Source of the DNA: Streptomyces melanogenes
Lineage (GTDB): Bacteria > Actinomycetota > Actinomycetes > Streptomycetales > Streptomycetaceae
NCBI RefSeq assembly: GCF_014649795.1
Contig: NZ_BMTS01000002.1
Coordinates: 124,001-188,000, forward strand
Direction: 5' to 3'
Length of the DNA stretch: 64,000 nt
Part shown: positions 33,870 to 41,863 of the stretch, piece after piece
How the letters are laid out: the number at the start of each line of letters is the position of its first letter
How positions within the stretch are numbered: the stretch's first letter is position 1
The notes under the pieces: model-generated
The model's input: the letters and a program-made list of their open reading frames with translations, nothing else
The model's database searches: none
Told to the model about the DNA's origin: nothing
Made by a program: the position numbers and the translations under genes

Positions 33870-34778
33870 TTACCAGTGGGCGGAGCGCCATCGGATCGAG
33901 CACGAGGCGCGGGGGTCGGTGGTGCCGGGCGCCGCGCGGAACAGAAGCGAGGTCGTACCTGGGGCGAGGACGAACAGGCTCTCGGGGATGCTGCGGGCGG
34001 TCGCGGTGTAGAGCCGCGCGGCGGTTCGGTTCAGCGTCACCGTGCCGTCGCGGGTGTCGACGAGCAGCTCGTCGTCGAGGGCGAGGTCGATGTCGTACTC
34101 GATCGCCGCGCCCGTGGCGAGGTTGGTCACGGACGGCAGGGAGACCGGGCCCCGGATTGCGATCACCGGGTGCGCGGGGGCGTCGCCCTCGTTGACGGTG
34201 AGGAGCGAACCCGTGCTGCCGGGGGCGCCGAAGTTGAGCGGGTAGAGCAGCCGTTCCGGGCCCGGGGTCACCTGCCAGTCGAGGCCCGGTTCGGCCGCCG
34301 GCAGGCGCGCCTCGACCTGCTGCTCGACGAGGCTGTACCGGCGGGGGTCGCTTGCCTCGAACTGCAACGCTGCCCCCTGCACGATGCCGATCGCGTACCC
34401 GCCCACACCGACGGGGATCGAGCGGCGCAGGCAGCGGGCAAAGGAGAGCAGGGGCGGCTCGTCGTCGAGCTGCACGACGAGCGGCTGCTCGTCGTCGCGG
34501 AGGGCGGTCGCCGCGCGCAGGGCGCGCACGGCGGCGCCCATCCGGCGCGGCTCGGTTCGGATCACCATGTCGTCGACCGTGATCGTCCGCGGCTGCGCGA
34601 GCAGCCGGCCGGGGTAGGCGCCGTGAGCGTCGGATCGCGGGACGGTGCCCGAGTCGACGCCGGGGGAGTCCTCCCACCCTTCGAGGGTCCGCCACCGGTA
34701 GGCGGTGCCGGGGCCGAGCAGCAGTGCGTCGCCGAACTGGACGTGCCCGGGGGAGGTGACGCGATCACCGGCGGCCAT
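33870..34778 (-). CDS. Distal tail protein, Dit-like (302 aa)
   Basis: Dit/siphovirus tail-component features: an N-terminal beta domain (MAAGDRVTSPGHVQFGDALL), LDDEPPLLSFARCLRRSIPV, then a galectin-like C-terminal part (LLYPLNFGAPGSTGS; TGAAIEYDIDLALDDELLVD). It directly follows the tape-measure gene (3-bp gap), the invariable place of Dit in siphoviruses. Confidence 0.85.
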   Translation of the reverse strand: MAAGDRVTSPGHVQFGDALLLGPGTAYRWRTLEGWEDSPGVDSGTVPRSDAHGAYPGRLLAQPRTITVDDMVIRTEPRRMGAAVRALRAATALRDDEQPLVVQLDDEPPLLSFARCLRRSIPVGVGGYAIGIVQGAALQFEASDPRRYSLVEQQVEARLPAAEPGLDWQVTPGPERLLYPLNFGAPGSTGSLLTVNEGDAPAHPVIAIRGPVSLPSVTNLATGAAIEYDIDLALDDELLVDTRDGTVTLNRTAARLYTATARSIPESLFVLAPGTTSLLFRAAPGTTDPRASCSIRWRSAHW

Positions 34779-34781
34779 CGC

Positions 34782-37202
34782 TCACCCCCGGCCCTTGGCG
34801 TGCCAGGCGAGCGCCGCCGCGGTCTGGTCCGCGGTCGCCGTGCCGGCGTTCCAGTTCTCGATGTGGACAGCAGGACCGCCCCAACCCCCGCCCGTGCTGC
34901 CGCCGTTGGCGGGCGTGCCCGCGGTGGCGAACTGCGGGCCGGCGGGCACCGAGACGAGTCGGCGCATGGTGCGGTCGATCGCGGGGGCACCGGCCTTGAT
35001 TCCCTCGACGATTCCCGCGGGAATGAACTTGCCGATTTTGTCGCGCATGAGACGACTCGGAGAGTGAATTCCGAGCGCCTTTGCGATCGGCCCTGGAATG
35101 AGATTTTTGGCCCAAGACATGAGGGTTGAACGCAGCCAACTGCCCATGGCCTTGATGCCATTCCACAAGCCCATGATCAGATCACGGCCGCTGTCGTACA
35201 GCATCGAGCCAAAATTTCCGAAGTAGCCCGCGATCATTCCGGGCAGGCCGCGGACCCAATCCAGCATTTCACCGGCCTTGCGGACGGTGCCCGACTTGAT
35301 GGAATCCCAATGCTTGATGATCAGCCCGACGAGCGTCCAGTTTAGGAAGAAATCGAGGATGCGCCCCGGGATGCCCCGGACCCATTCGACGGTTGCATTC
35401 CAAGCGGATACCGTGCCGCTCTTGATCGCGTCCCAATGCTTGATGATCAGCCCGACTAGCGTCCAGTTCAGGAAGAAATCGAGGATCATCTGACCGACCC
35501 ACTTGAGCTTTCCCCACACCCAATCCCAAGCGGCCGACGTCGCCGAAACGATGGTGTCCCAGTTGGCAACGACAAGCGCGACGATGCCGACCACGGCGGC
35601 GATGACAAGCGCTATCGGGCCCATGGCCAGCAGCCAGGCAGCGGCTATCCGGGCGCCCTGAATCAGGGATTGCGTGCCCATCAGAACCCACGCCCCGACC
35701 ACCCGCAGCGCAGCAGCGCCGGCGCTCACACCCTGGGAGACCCACCCGGCGAGCATCATCGCGTTGAGCGCGACGAACCGCGCCGCGGCTGTGACGCCGG
35801 CCGCGGTCTGCATGGCCCAACCAGTGACAACGGCTGTTGTGGTCGTCCACGCGGTGATGCCGAGCGCGACGAGCGTCGGCAGCATCAGGAGCGTGATCAC
35901 GCCGGCGGCGATCGAGAGCGCCGTCGAGTGCTCGGAGATCCACCCCACCGACGCGCGCAGCGCGCCGCCGAGGCCACCCTCGCCGATCCAGTCGGCCGCC
36001 TTTTCGAGGGCGGGTACAACGTAGTTTCCAAGGACGGTAACGACTTTATCGATTGCCGCCCGCTTGAATACCTCGAACTTTGTCGCGGCGTTGTCGCGCA
36101 TTGCGTCGCCCGCCGCGTCCGTCGCGCCCTTGACGTTGCCCAGAGCGGCGACGGCGGTTTTCGGGTCGAGCTTAAAAAGGGCTTGCTGTAGGTCCTCGGC
36201 CTTGGTTCCGAAAAGGGCGACCGCGGTCGCATTTCGTTCGGCGGGGTCCTTGATTGCCTTGATGCGGGTAAGGACTTCGCCGAGGGCTTTCGAGGCTTCC
36301 GGTCCACCCTTGGTGAACGTCTTTGCCATTACATCCGCGTTGAGCCCGATGGACTGGAAAGCCTCTACGCTTCCCTTGCTCATGTCCTTCGAGCGAATCG
36401 CGAATTCTTTCAGTGCGTCAGCGACCGTATCCGCGTCGCGCGCACCGCCTTGCAGGCCCTGCTGCATGAGGCCCATCGCGGTCTGTGCGTCGAGCCCCAG
36501 GTCGCGAAATTGAGTCGGGTATTCCGCGAAAGTGTCGAGCAAATCCTCGGCCGCATTGGTGCCCGACTGGCTGCCCTTTACAAGGACGTCCATCGCCTCT
36601 TCGGCGTTTTTCGCGATGCCGGATTTCAGCATCACGCCGACCGCGCGACTGACTTTTCCGACGTCCTCGCCCATGACCGAGGCGGTGTCAGCGACGCGGG
36701 TCGCCATCTGCTTGATCTGGCCCTGCGTCGCCTCGGGCGGCAGCAGGCCCTGCTGCGCGATCCCTTTCAGGATGTCGGCGCCGTCGGCGACCGACTCGAC
36801 GATCGCGCCCGAGTACAGCGCGCCGGCCACCTTGCCGTACTCCTTGGCGACGGGGCCCGAAGTGCCGAGCTGCGCCTGCAACTTCCCGGCGACCTTGCCC
36901 CGGTCCATGGCTTCGGCGATGCCGCCCATGAGCGCAGAGCCGATCGCCCCGCCGACCGCGGCGGCGGCGAAACCTTTCAGCGCGGCCCCCATGCCGGAGG
37001 ACGCACGCTCGCCGCCGTCGGCCGCGCCCTCGGCGAGACCGTCGCCGAGACGGTCGCCCGCCTCTTGGCCTGCCTGATCGGCGGCGGCGGCGATCTGGTC
37101 GCCGCCCGCCTGTACGGCAGCACGGGCGCGGGCCATCCCGGCATCGGCGCCGGAATCGTCGATCGTGATTGTGGCGGCGAGCTCGCCCACCATGAGGGCC
37201 AC
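34782..37202 (-). CDS. Tail tape measure protein (806 aa)
   Basis: The longest phage gene, between tail chaperones and Dit. The N-terminal Ala/Arg-rich coiled region (MARARAAVQAGGDQIAAAAD) is followed by a TMP core (GAALKGFAAAAVGGAIGSAL) and several hydrophobic segments in the middle (ALSIAAGVITLLMLPTLVAL; GPIALVIAAVVGIVALVVAN). A duplicated 42-residue unit (ILDFFLNWTLVGLIIKHWD twice) lies at about residues 575-645. Length of TMP sets tail length; 806 residues implies roughly 120 nm by the usual 1.5 angstrom per residue rule. Confidence 0.93.
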   Translation of the reverse strand: MALMVGELAATITIDDSGADAGMARARAAVQAGGDQIAAAADQAGQEAGDRLGDGLAEGAADGGERASSGMGAALKGFAAAAVGGAIGSALMGGIAEAMDRGKVAGKLQAQLGTSGPVAKEYGKVAGALYSGAIVESVADGADILKGIAQQGLLPPEATQGQIKQMATRVADTASVMGEDVGKVSRAVGVMLKSGIAKNAEEAMDVLVKGSQSGTNAAEDLLDTFAEYPTQFRDLGLDAQTAMGLMQQGLQGGARDADTVADALKEFAIRSKDMSKGSVEAFQSIGLNADVMAKTFTKGGPEASKALGEVLTRIKAIKDPAERNATAVALFGTKAEDLQQALFKLDPKTAVAALGNVKGATDAAGDAMRDNAATKFEVFKRAAIDKVVTVLGNYVVPALEKAADWIGEGGLGGALRASVGWISEHSTALSIAAGVITLLMLPTLVALGITAWTTTTAVVTGWAMQTAAGVTAAARFVALNAMMLAGWVSQGVSAGAAALRVVGAWVLMGTQSLIQGARIAAAWLLAMGPIALVIAAVVGIVALVVANWDTIVSATSAAWDWVWGKLKWVGQMILDFFLNWTLVGLIIKHWDAIKSGTVSAWNATVEWVRGIPGRILDFFLNWTLVGLIIKHWDSIKSGTVRKAGEMLDWVRGLPGMIAGYFGNFGSMLYDSGRDLIMGLWNGIKAMGSWLRSTLMSWAKNLIPGPIAKALGIHSPSRLMRDKIGKFIPAGIVEGIKAGAPAIDRTMRRLVSVPAGPQFATAGTPANGGSTGGGWGGPAVHIENWNAGTATADQTAAALAWHAKGRG
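35305..35486 (-). repeat. In-frame 56-bp direct repeat within the tape measure gene
   Basis: 35305-35360 and 35431-35486 differ at only two bases and are 126 bp (42 codons) apart. They encode the repeated ILDFFLNWTLVGLIIKHWD segment. The near-identity at DNA level means a recent duplication, which would lengthen the tail by 42 residues. Confidence 0.85.
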
Positions 37203-37208
37203 GGGTGG

Positions 37209-37918
37209 TCACCTCCTGGCGGGTGCACCTCCCGTCGGGGAGGCATCGGGCGGAGGGGTGAGCACCCGGGCGAGGCGAGACTCGGCCGAGAGAAGAGCGA
37301 GGATGCGCACGCGCAGCCACCGCCAGGAACGGGCACGCAGCAGCCCGGGGTCGCCTACGTCGATGCCGTAGACCTCATGCAGATCAGCCTCGACGAGCGG
37401 CCACTCGGCGAGGATCGCCGCCCACGTCAGTGACGCTTGCGGCCCTTCTTGCCCGCGCCGCGGGCGGGTACCGGGCGGGTACTCGTACCACTCGTAGAGC
37501 CCCGACTCGGCGTCGAACTCGCCGCACCCGATGGGTTGCTGCGGCGGGCCGCCCGGTTCGGGGCCAGACGAGAAGGGTCGCCGGCCGCGGTCCAATAGCG
37601 CTCGGCCGCGGCCTTGTCCTGCGCGATCCACACCATGGCGGTGATCGCCGAATGTTTGAGCGTCGGCCACTTAACGCCGTCGGCGATCATCTCGTCGTGA
37701 GCGGGCCCGAGTACGTCGCGGTACAGGTCACGCTCGGCGGCGTCACCGAGCACCTGCTCGTCGGCGCGCCCGCCGTCCGCGGCGACCGCCGCGGCATGGA
37801 TGAGCGCCTGTGTCCGCAGGCCGATCTCGGCCGACGGGGCAGGCACGGTGTAGATGCGGCCGGCGATCGGTAGCTCGATCGATTCGTCGAGAAGCTCGCC
37901 GAGTTCCTCGAACGCCAC
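37209..37918 (-). CDS. Tail assembly chaperone GT, -1 frameshift product
   Basis: The minus-strand frame open from 37670 to 37209 is in the -1 frame relative to the upstream chaperone gene and has no ribosome site of its own. It continues with conserved-looking protein sequence (CGEFDAESGLYEWYEYPPGT; SLTWAAILAEWPLVEADLHE; ILALLSAESRLARVL). This is the typical lambda G-GT layout just upstream of the tape measure. The most likely slip is at GGCCCCGAA (37557-37565), where CCG can re-pair to CCC. The exact slip site is uncertain. Confidence 0.75.
37427..37918 (-). CDS. Tail assembly chaperone G (163 aa)
   Basis: A helical chaperone: MAFEELGELLDESIELPIAG, LRTQALIHAAAVAADGG, then a basic low-complexity end (TRPVPARGAGKKGRKRH) that looks non-conserved, as expected downstream of the frameshift point. 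GTG 37918 shares a base with the tail tube TAG (TAGTG). Its function is to hold the tape measure protein during tail assembly, by family knowledge. Confidence 0.85.
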   Translation of the reverse strand: MAFEELGELLDESIELPIAGRIYTVPAPSAEIGLRTQALIHAAAVAADGGRADEQVLGDAAERDLYRDVLGPAHDEMIADGVKWPTLKHSAITAMVWIAQDKAAAERYWTAAGDPSRLAPNRAARRSNPSGAASSTPSRGSTSGTSTRPVPARGAGKKGRKRH

Positions 37919-38439
37919 TAGCTGTCACCCCCCTTGGCGGCGAAGGTTCCGCCACCGGCCGCGGGGTTGGTGATCTCGACGAGCGGACCGGACCCGGTCA
38001 AGGTGACCTTGATCGTGTCGACCTCGTCGGGGCCCCCGCCGTCCGGCTCCCAGGTGACGAGGGCGGAACCTTCCTGCGCGTCCGGGGCGCCGTTGCGGTC
38101 GTAGTACCGCACGCGGACATAGGACTTGGCGCCGAACGAGCGGCTCGCCTTCCGCAGGGCTTCCTGCGCGGCGTTGAAAACCCCGGTCGTCGGGTGTGCG
38201 CGGTGCGCGATCGTGGTCTCGATGGACCACGCGAGCATGGTCACGGCCTGCTCGCTCCAGCCCTCGGCGTCGTAGGTTGTCACCTCCTGCTGCGTCGGCT
38301 CGATCTTCGGAGTGAACTCGGTGATCCCGGGGACCAACGTCCACACCGGGGTATTGGGCGTCGTGCCCATATCCAGCTCAAGGCGGTAGCGGCGCGCGAG
38401 GGCGGTTACGGTCTCGGCCGGGGGCGTCGGGGTGCTCAA
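37918..38439 (-). CDS. Major tail (tube) protein (173 aa)
   Basis: A beta-rich tail tube protein: YRLELDMGTTPNTPVWTLVP, GITEFTPKIEPTQQEVTTYD, and a final immunogenic-like LVTWEPDGGGPDEVDTIKVT. TTG start 38439 preceded by AGGAGGCGCCCAC. The size and location before the chaperone pair are diagnostic. Confidence 0.88.
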   Translation of the reverse strand: MSTPTPPAETVTALARRYRLELDMGTTPNTPVWTLVPGITEFTPKIEPTQQEVTTYDAEGWSEQAVTMLAWSIETTIAHRAHPTTGVFNAAQEALRKASRSFGAKSYVRVRYYDRNGAPDAQEGSALVTWEPDGGGPDEVDTIKVTLTGSGPLVEITNPAAGGGTFAAKGGDS

Positions 38440-38450
38440 GTGGGCGCCTC

Positions 38451-38882
38451 CTATTCGAGGTTGGGGTGCGCCCGGTGGGCGCGGGCGTAGTAGTTGGCGG
38501 TCCGCTCCCAGCGGCCGGCCGAGTCGGCGCCGATCGGGGCGGCCGAGACGCGAAAGACGAGCTGCACGGGGACGGCGCCGAAGCGGTGCGGGCCACTGCC
38601 GTGCAGCACCTCGTGCACCTGGTCGTCGAGGGCGTCGACCTCGCGGGGGTCGGCCCCCGCGCGGGTGCGCGCCTGAATCCCAGTGGTCGTGTCGGTGAGC
38701 ACGGGGGAGTCGGTGACCGGGTAGGCGGCGAGGCAGATCACGCGGTCGGGAACCGGGGGAAGAGCGGCGATGGTGATCGCGGTCTCGCCCGCGGCGTACA
38801 CGCCGTCGGGGCGATAGATGCCAACGCCGGCGGAGTGCAGCAGGCGGGCGAGACCGTCGAGCAAATCGACGGAATAGGTCAT
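38451..38882 (-). CDS. Tail terminator-like / minor capsid protein (143 aa)
   Basis: MTYSVDLLDGLARLLHSAG followed by beta strands (VYAAGETAITIAALPPVPDR; FGAVPVQLVFRVSAAPIG) matches the actinophage 'minor capsid' or tail-terminator family found just before the tube gene. It overlaps the upstream gene by 4 bp (ATGA). Confidence 0.75.
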   Translation of the reverse strand: MTYSVDLLDGLARLLHSAGVGIYRPDGVYAAGETAITIAALPPVPDRVICLAAYPVTDSPVLTDTTTGIQARTRAGADPREVDALDDQVHEVLHGSGPHRFGAVPVQLVFRVSAAPIGADSAGRWERTANYYARAHRAHPNLE

Positions 38883-39226
38883 CGCAGCGCGCGCCGGATC
38901 TGCGCGGCGATCAGGGCCTGCACCTCGCCGGCGGTCTCAGGCAGAACCGACTCGACGTACTTCGCGGAGCGGCCGGGGGAATGCCGGGCGGTCATGTCCT
39001 CGTGGACCCGCGCGGCGTACGGGGTGTCGTAGCTGACGGCGGCGGTCATGGTGGCCTCGTCGACCGACGTCGCGCCGGACCGTTCGAGGGTGCCCTCGGC
39101 GATCGGTACGCGCTGCCTGCTCGCGGCGAGCACATGCTCGGCACTGAGCAGCAGCCCACGGGCGGCGGCCTGCTTGATCGCGCCGGTGGCGGCGTCGCCG
39201 TTCCAGCGCAGGCGGGCGCGGCTCAT
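38879..39226 (-). CDS. HK97 gp10-like head-tail protein (115 aa)
   Basis: Conserved-looking gp10 fold: LLLSAEHVLAASRQRVPIAE, then GTLERSGATSV and YDTPYAARVHEDM with RSAKYVESVLPE. ATG 39226 overlaps the upstream TGA; a GTG two codons earlier is possible. Neck component by synteny. Confidence 0.83.
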   Translation of the reverse strand: MSRARLRWNGDAATGAIKQAAARGLLLSAEHVLAASRQRVPIAEGTLERSGATSVDEATMTAAVSYDTPYAARVHEDMTARHSPGRSAKYVESVLPETAGEVQALIAAQIRRALR

Positions 39227-39546
39227 TCGCACATCACCTCCGCGCAGCTCGGTACGGGCAGGCCCGGGGCGGTGTGGCGGGTGATCGAGAGTGCGGTCGC
39301 CGTCCGGCCGTCGGGCAGGGTGACCCGTGATCCGGGCGGACAGTCGAGATCGGGTGCGGCGATGATCTGCGCGCTACTGGTGACCTCGCGCCCATCGGGT
39401 GCGCGCACCATGCGGACGGCGGGCGAGACGAGGGCAGGCACTGCGGGGACGGGGGCGCCGTAGCGCGGCCCGTAAGCGCCGTCGCCGAGGTACGGCTCGA
39501 TCGTGATCCGGTGGCGCAGCAGCACCTCGGGGATACGGCTCACCAT
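39223..39546 (-). CDS. Head closure / head-tail joining protein (107 aa)
   Basis: A small beta-barrel protein (MVSRIPEVLLRHRITIEPYL; VSPAVRMVRAPDGREVTSSA; SRVTLPDGRTATALSITRHT), the pattern of SPP1 gp16-like stoppers. ATG 39546 lies inside the end of the connector gene (ATGGTGA overlap), so translation is coupled. Confidence 0.78.
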   Translation of the reverse strand: MVSRIPEVLLRHRITIEPYLGDGAYGPRYGAPVPAVPALVSPAVRMVRAPDGREVTSSAQIIAAPDLDCPPGSRVTLPDGRTATALSITRHTAPGLPVPSCAEVMCE

Positions 39547-39932
39547 CCGATCACCCGCCCCGGGGTCAGACCCGCGCGGCGCAGCGCCCGGTCGGCGCGC
39601 GGAGCGAGTTCGACGCCGGCCGCCGCGGTGCGCGAGCTGCGCCCCGACAGGCTCACGGGGCCGATACTGACCGAGGCCCACTGTCCGCCGGCGCCGGTCC
39701 CGTCATCGCCGCCGGCGAGCTGGTACTCGACCTGTGCGCACGTGGCGTTGGCGAGGGCGGTCCGTATCTCGGGGTCGAGGGGGTCGCCGTCCTCGTCGAC
39801 GGGGTAGATCGCGGTGAGCAGCGCCGAGTCGACGTCCTCGCCGGCCCGTGCGAGGAGTCGCTCGGCGTCCGCGGGTGCCGGTTGCCCGGTCCATGCGGCG
39901 AGCTGCTCGGGGGTCGCGTAAGGCTGCCGAAT
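39540..39932 (-). CDS. Head-tail connector protein (130 aa), ATT start proposed
   Basis: The frame after an in-frame TAA encodes RQPYATPEQLAAWTG, AERLLARAGEDVDSALLTAI and GVELAPRADRALRRAGLTPG, a clear gp6-like connector. Between that TAA and the conserved sequence there is no ATG, GTG, TTG or CTG. An ATT at 39930-39932 lies 7 bp after AAGGAGG and 2 bp after the upstream gene's TAG, so ATT is the most likely start. The lack of a normal start would hide it from gene finders. Its stop overlaps the next ATG. Confidence 0.8.
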   Translation of the reverse strand: MRQPYATPEQLAAWTGQPAPADAERLLARAGEDVDSALLTAIYPVDEDGDPLDPEIRTALANATCAQVEYQLAGGDDGTGAGGQWASVSIGPVSLSGRSSRTAAAGVELAPRADRALRRAGLTPGRVIGW

Positions 39933-39934
39933 GG

Positions 39935-40066
39935 CTACCCCTCCTTACCGGGCTTGCGGCGAGACGGCGAACGCCCCGCGGCCGGTGGCTGCGGGGCGTC
40001 CTCGTCAGGCTCGGTCTCGGGTGCGGGGTCCTCGTCGGGGTGTTCGTGATAGCGGCGCAGCAGCAC
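39935..40066 (-). CDS. Small phage protein (43 aa), between capsid and connector
   Basis: GTG 40066 follows AAAGGAGG at 8 bp, and the frame (MLLRRYHEHPDEDPAPETEP, ending SRRKPGKEG) stops at 39935. An acidic middle and a basic end; no family is known to me, though such 40-60 residue genes after the capsid gene are common in actinophages. Its last codons contain the ribosome site for the connector gene, coupling the two. Confidence 0.72.
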   Translation of the reverse strand: MLLRRYHEHPDEDPAPETEPDEDAPQPPAAGRSPSRRKPGKEG

Positions 40067-40087
40067 GTCGGCGCCCTCCTTTGCTGA

Positions 40088-40942
40088 TCAGGTGGCGGCG
40101 AGGGTGCCGACGCACACGCCCCGGTCGTCGAGGCGCTTCACGGCGTAGTGAACGTTCGTCGTGATCACGGTCGTGCGCTTGAGAATGTCGCGGTCGGTCT
40201 CGACGAGCGGGCGCCGCTTGTAGAGGGCGCCGAGAGAGTTGTTCTTGAGGATCATGAACTTGCCGGCGGTGATCCGGTTCGTGATGAACACGGGCAGTCC
40301 GGCAATGGCGCCGATCTGCCCGGTGCGCACGGGGGTGTCGCCGCCCAGCTTGGAAGCGTCGATGAACTGCGGGTCGGCGAACGCCTCGGCCTGCTGCGCG
40401 GAGTTGAGGAACAGGCCCGCGAACTCGGCCGGCTCCCACTCGTCGCCGAACTGCGCGAGTGCGGGCACGACGGCGTCGCCCCACGTGAACTTGGTCTTTC
40501 CCGCGGCGGTGGTGAACTGGAAGGGCTTGCCCCCGCCCTGCGCGGTCTCGTCGGCCTGCGCCTGCGTGATGAGGGCGGCGTCGACCTTGCGGGCGGCGAG
40601 GATGCCGAACTGTCGCTGCGCCTCGCCTCGCGCGTCGCCGAGGCCGGTAAGCAGGGCCTTGTCGGTGATCTCGACCGCCTTACCGGCTTCCAAGATCACG
40701 GCCTCGCTGTGCGACTGCTTCATGACGCTGGTGGTCATGGCGGTGCCCTCGGCGAGATCGTCGAGTTCGCCGAGCGCGGCCCACTTCGGGAAGTTGATTC
40801 GGTCGCCGGGCTGGCCGGTGAGGGTGTCGTCGGTGACGACGGCGCCGCTTGCCATGACGCGAACGGTGCCGGTGAATCGGGCCTGTGCCATGTCGGCCCA
40901 GACCTCAGGAATGATGAGATCGGCGGCGGTGGTGTTGGGCAC
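40088..40942 (-). CDS. Major capsid protein, HK97-fold (284 aa)
   Basis: A capsid protein of the N4-gp56-like/HK97 group: DLIIPEVWADMAQARFTGTV, VVTDDTLTGQPGDRINFPKW, LLTGLGDARGEAQRQFGILA, and C-terminal NRITAGKFMILKNNSLGALY. GTG 40942 follows AAGGAGGGCCCGC, a very strong site fitting the need for high expression. It follows the scaffold gene by 15 bp. Confidence 0.92.
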   Translation of the reverse strand: MPNTTAADLIIPEVWADMAQARFTGTVRVMASGAVVTDDTLTGQPGDRINFPKWAALGELDDLAEGTAMTTSVMKQSHSEAVILEAGKAVEITDKALLTGLGDARGEAQRQFGILAARKVDAALITQAQADETAQGGGKPFQFTTAAGKTKFTWGDAVVPALAQFGDEWEPAEFAGLFLNSAQQAEAFADPQFIDASKLGGDTPVRTGQIGAIAGLPVFITNRITAGKFMILKNNSLGALYKRRPLVETDRDILKRTTVITTNVHYAVKRLDDRGVCVGTLAAT

Positions 40943-40957
40943 GCGGGCCCTCCTTGG

Positions 40958-41605
40958 TTACTGGGTTCCGGCGAGACGCCGGTAGGTGTCGGGGTCGGTC
41001 TGGAACAGGTCGGCGCGGGCGCCGTAGTCCATGGCTGCGAACTGATGCGCGGTGACGCCGCCGCTGGGGGCGCCGGAGAACTCGGCGCCGCCGCGGGGCG
41101 GTCCGCTCGGGCCTGCGCGGTAGAGGTCGGGGTCGGCCGTGACTGCCGCGGTGATCGCCGCGCCGAGCTTGGTGTCGAACGTCGCGTCGGCCGGGTCGAG
41201 GTCGGCGACCGAGGCGAGGAAGCTGCGGGAGTTCAGCAGCCGGTCGCCGCGTGCTCCGGCGTCGGCCGCGGCGCGGGCGACGGCGAGTTCGACCCGAGCC
41301 GATCGCAGCTCGGCGGCGTGGTCGGCGAGCAGCCGGTCGCGCTCGGCGACCGCGGCGGCGAGCGCGGCCGGGTCCTGCTCGGCCTCGCCCCCGTTCGGGT
41401 TGAGCGCACGGGTCACGGCGTCGAGGGCGGCGCGCAGTTCGTCACGCTCGGCCGCGGCCTGGTCGGCGCGGGTGGTCACCTCGGCGAGCTGCTGCTCGGC
41501 GCCGGGGGCCGGGGCCGGCGGAGCGCTCGGGGAGGGGCTCGGCGGGGTGGCCGGGTCACCCGCGGGCGGTGTGGCGGTGCCGGGGTCGGCGGTGGTCTCG
41601 GACAT
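40958..41605 (-). CDS. Head scaffolding protein (215 aa)
   Basis: An acidic, Pro-rich N-terminus (TADPGTATPPAGDPATPPSP), a long coiled coil (EVTTRADQAAAERDELRAAL) and a basic-hydrophobic end (AAMDYGARADLFQTDPDTYR) form the usual scaffold pattern, directly upstream of the capsid gene. No protease domain is visible. ATG 41605. Confidence 0.85.
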   Translation of the reverse strand: MSETTADPGTATPPAGDPATPPSPSPSAPPAPAPGAEQQLAEVTTRADQAAAERDELRAALDAVTRALNPNGGEAEQDPAALAAAVAERDRLLADHAAELRSARVELAVARAAADAGARGDRLLNSRSFLASVADLDPADATFDTKLGAAITAAVTADPDLYRAGPSGPPRGGAEFSGAPSGGVTAHQFAAMDYGARADLFQTDPDTYRRLAGTQ

Positions 41606-41642
41606 GCGGGATAGCCCTCCGGGGCTCGTACGGGCATGAAAA

Positions 41643-41665
41643 AGGGCCGCCGGATCGGCGGCCCT
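41643..41665 (-). terminator. Intrinsic terminator upstream of the scaffold gene
   Basis: GGGCCGCCG (41644-41652) pairs exactly with CGGCGGCCC (41656-41664) around GAT. On the minus strand TTTTT follows (41639-41643). It separates portal/minor capsid genes from scaffold/capsid genes, so the latter need their own promoter or read-through. Confidence 0.85.
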
Positions 41666-41683
41666 ATATAGGGGAGAGAGGGG

Positions 41684-41854
41684 CTACGGCTCGGCCGGTG
41701 CGAGCTGCTGCTCGGCGGCGACGTAGCCGCGCACCCATGCGGCGCGCAGCAGTGGCTCGTCGCCGCGGTGCGGGCAGTCGGTTGCCGGGCGGCCGGCGAC
41801 TGCGGCGGCGGTGCCGGCCTCGCGGGCGCGCACGGCGTTCTCGCGGAACCCCAC
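41684..41854 (-). CDS. Rmf/CrpP-fold small protein (56 aa)
   Basis: The sequence (MGFRENAVRAREAGTAAAVA, GRPATDCPHRGDEPLLRAAW, VRGYVAAEQQL) has the small Rmf/CrpP fold signature G-x-x-C-P-x5-P-x-RxAWxxGY. In bacteria Rmf dimerises ribosomes and CrpP modifies fluoroquinolones; the phage version may bind ribosomes, unproven. GTG 41854 (or 41860) sits behind GGGGG, just after the minor capsid stop. Confidence 0.75.
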   Translation of the reverse strand: MGFRENAVRAREAGTAAAVAGRPATDCPHRGDEPLLRAAWVRGYVAAEQQLAPAEP

Positions 41855-41863
41855 GATCACCCC

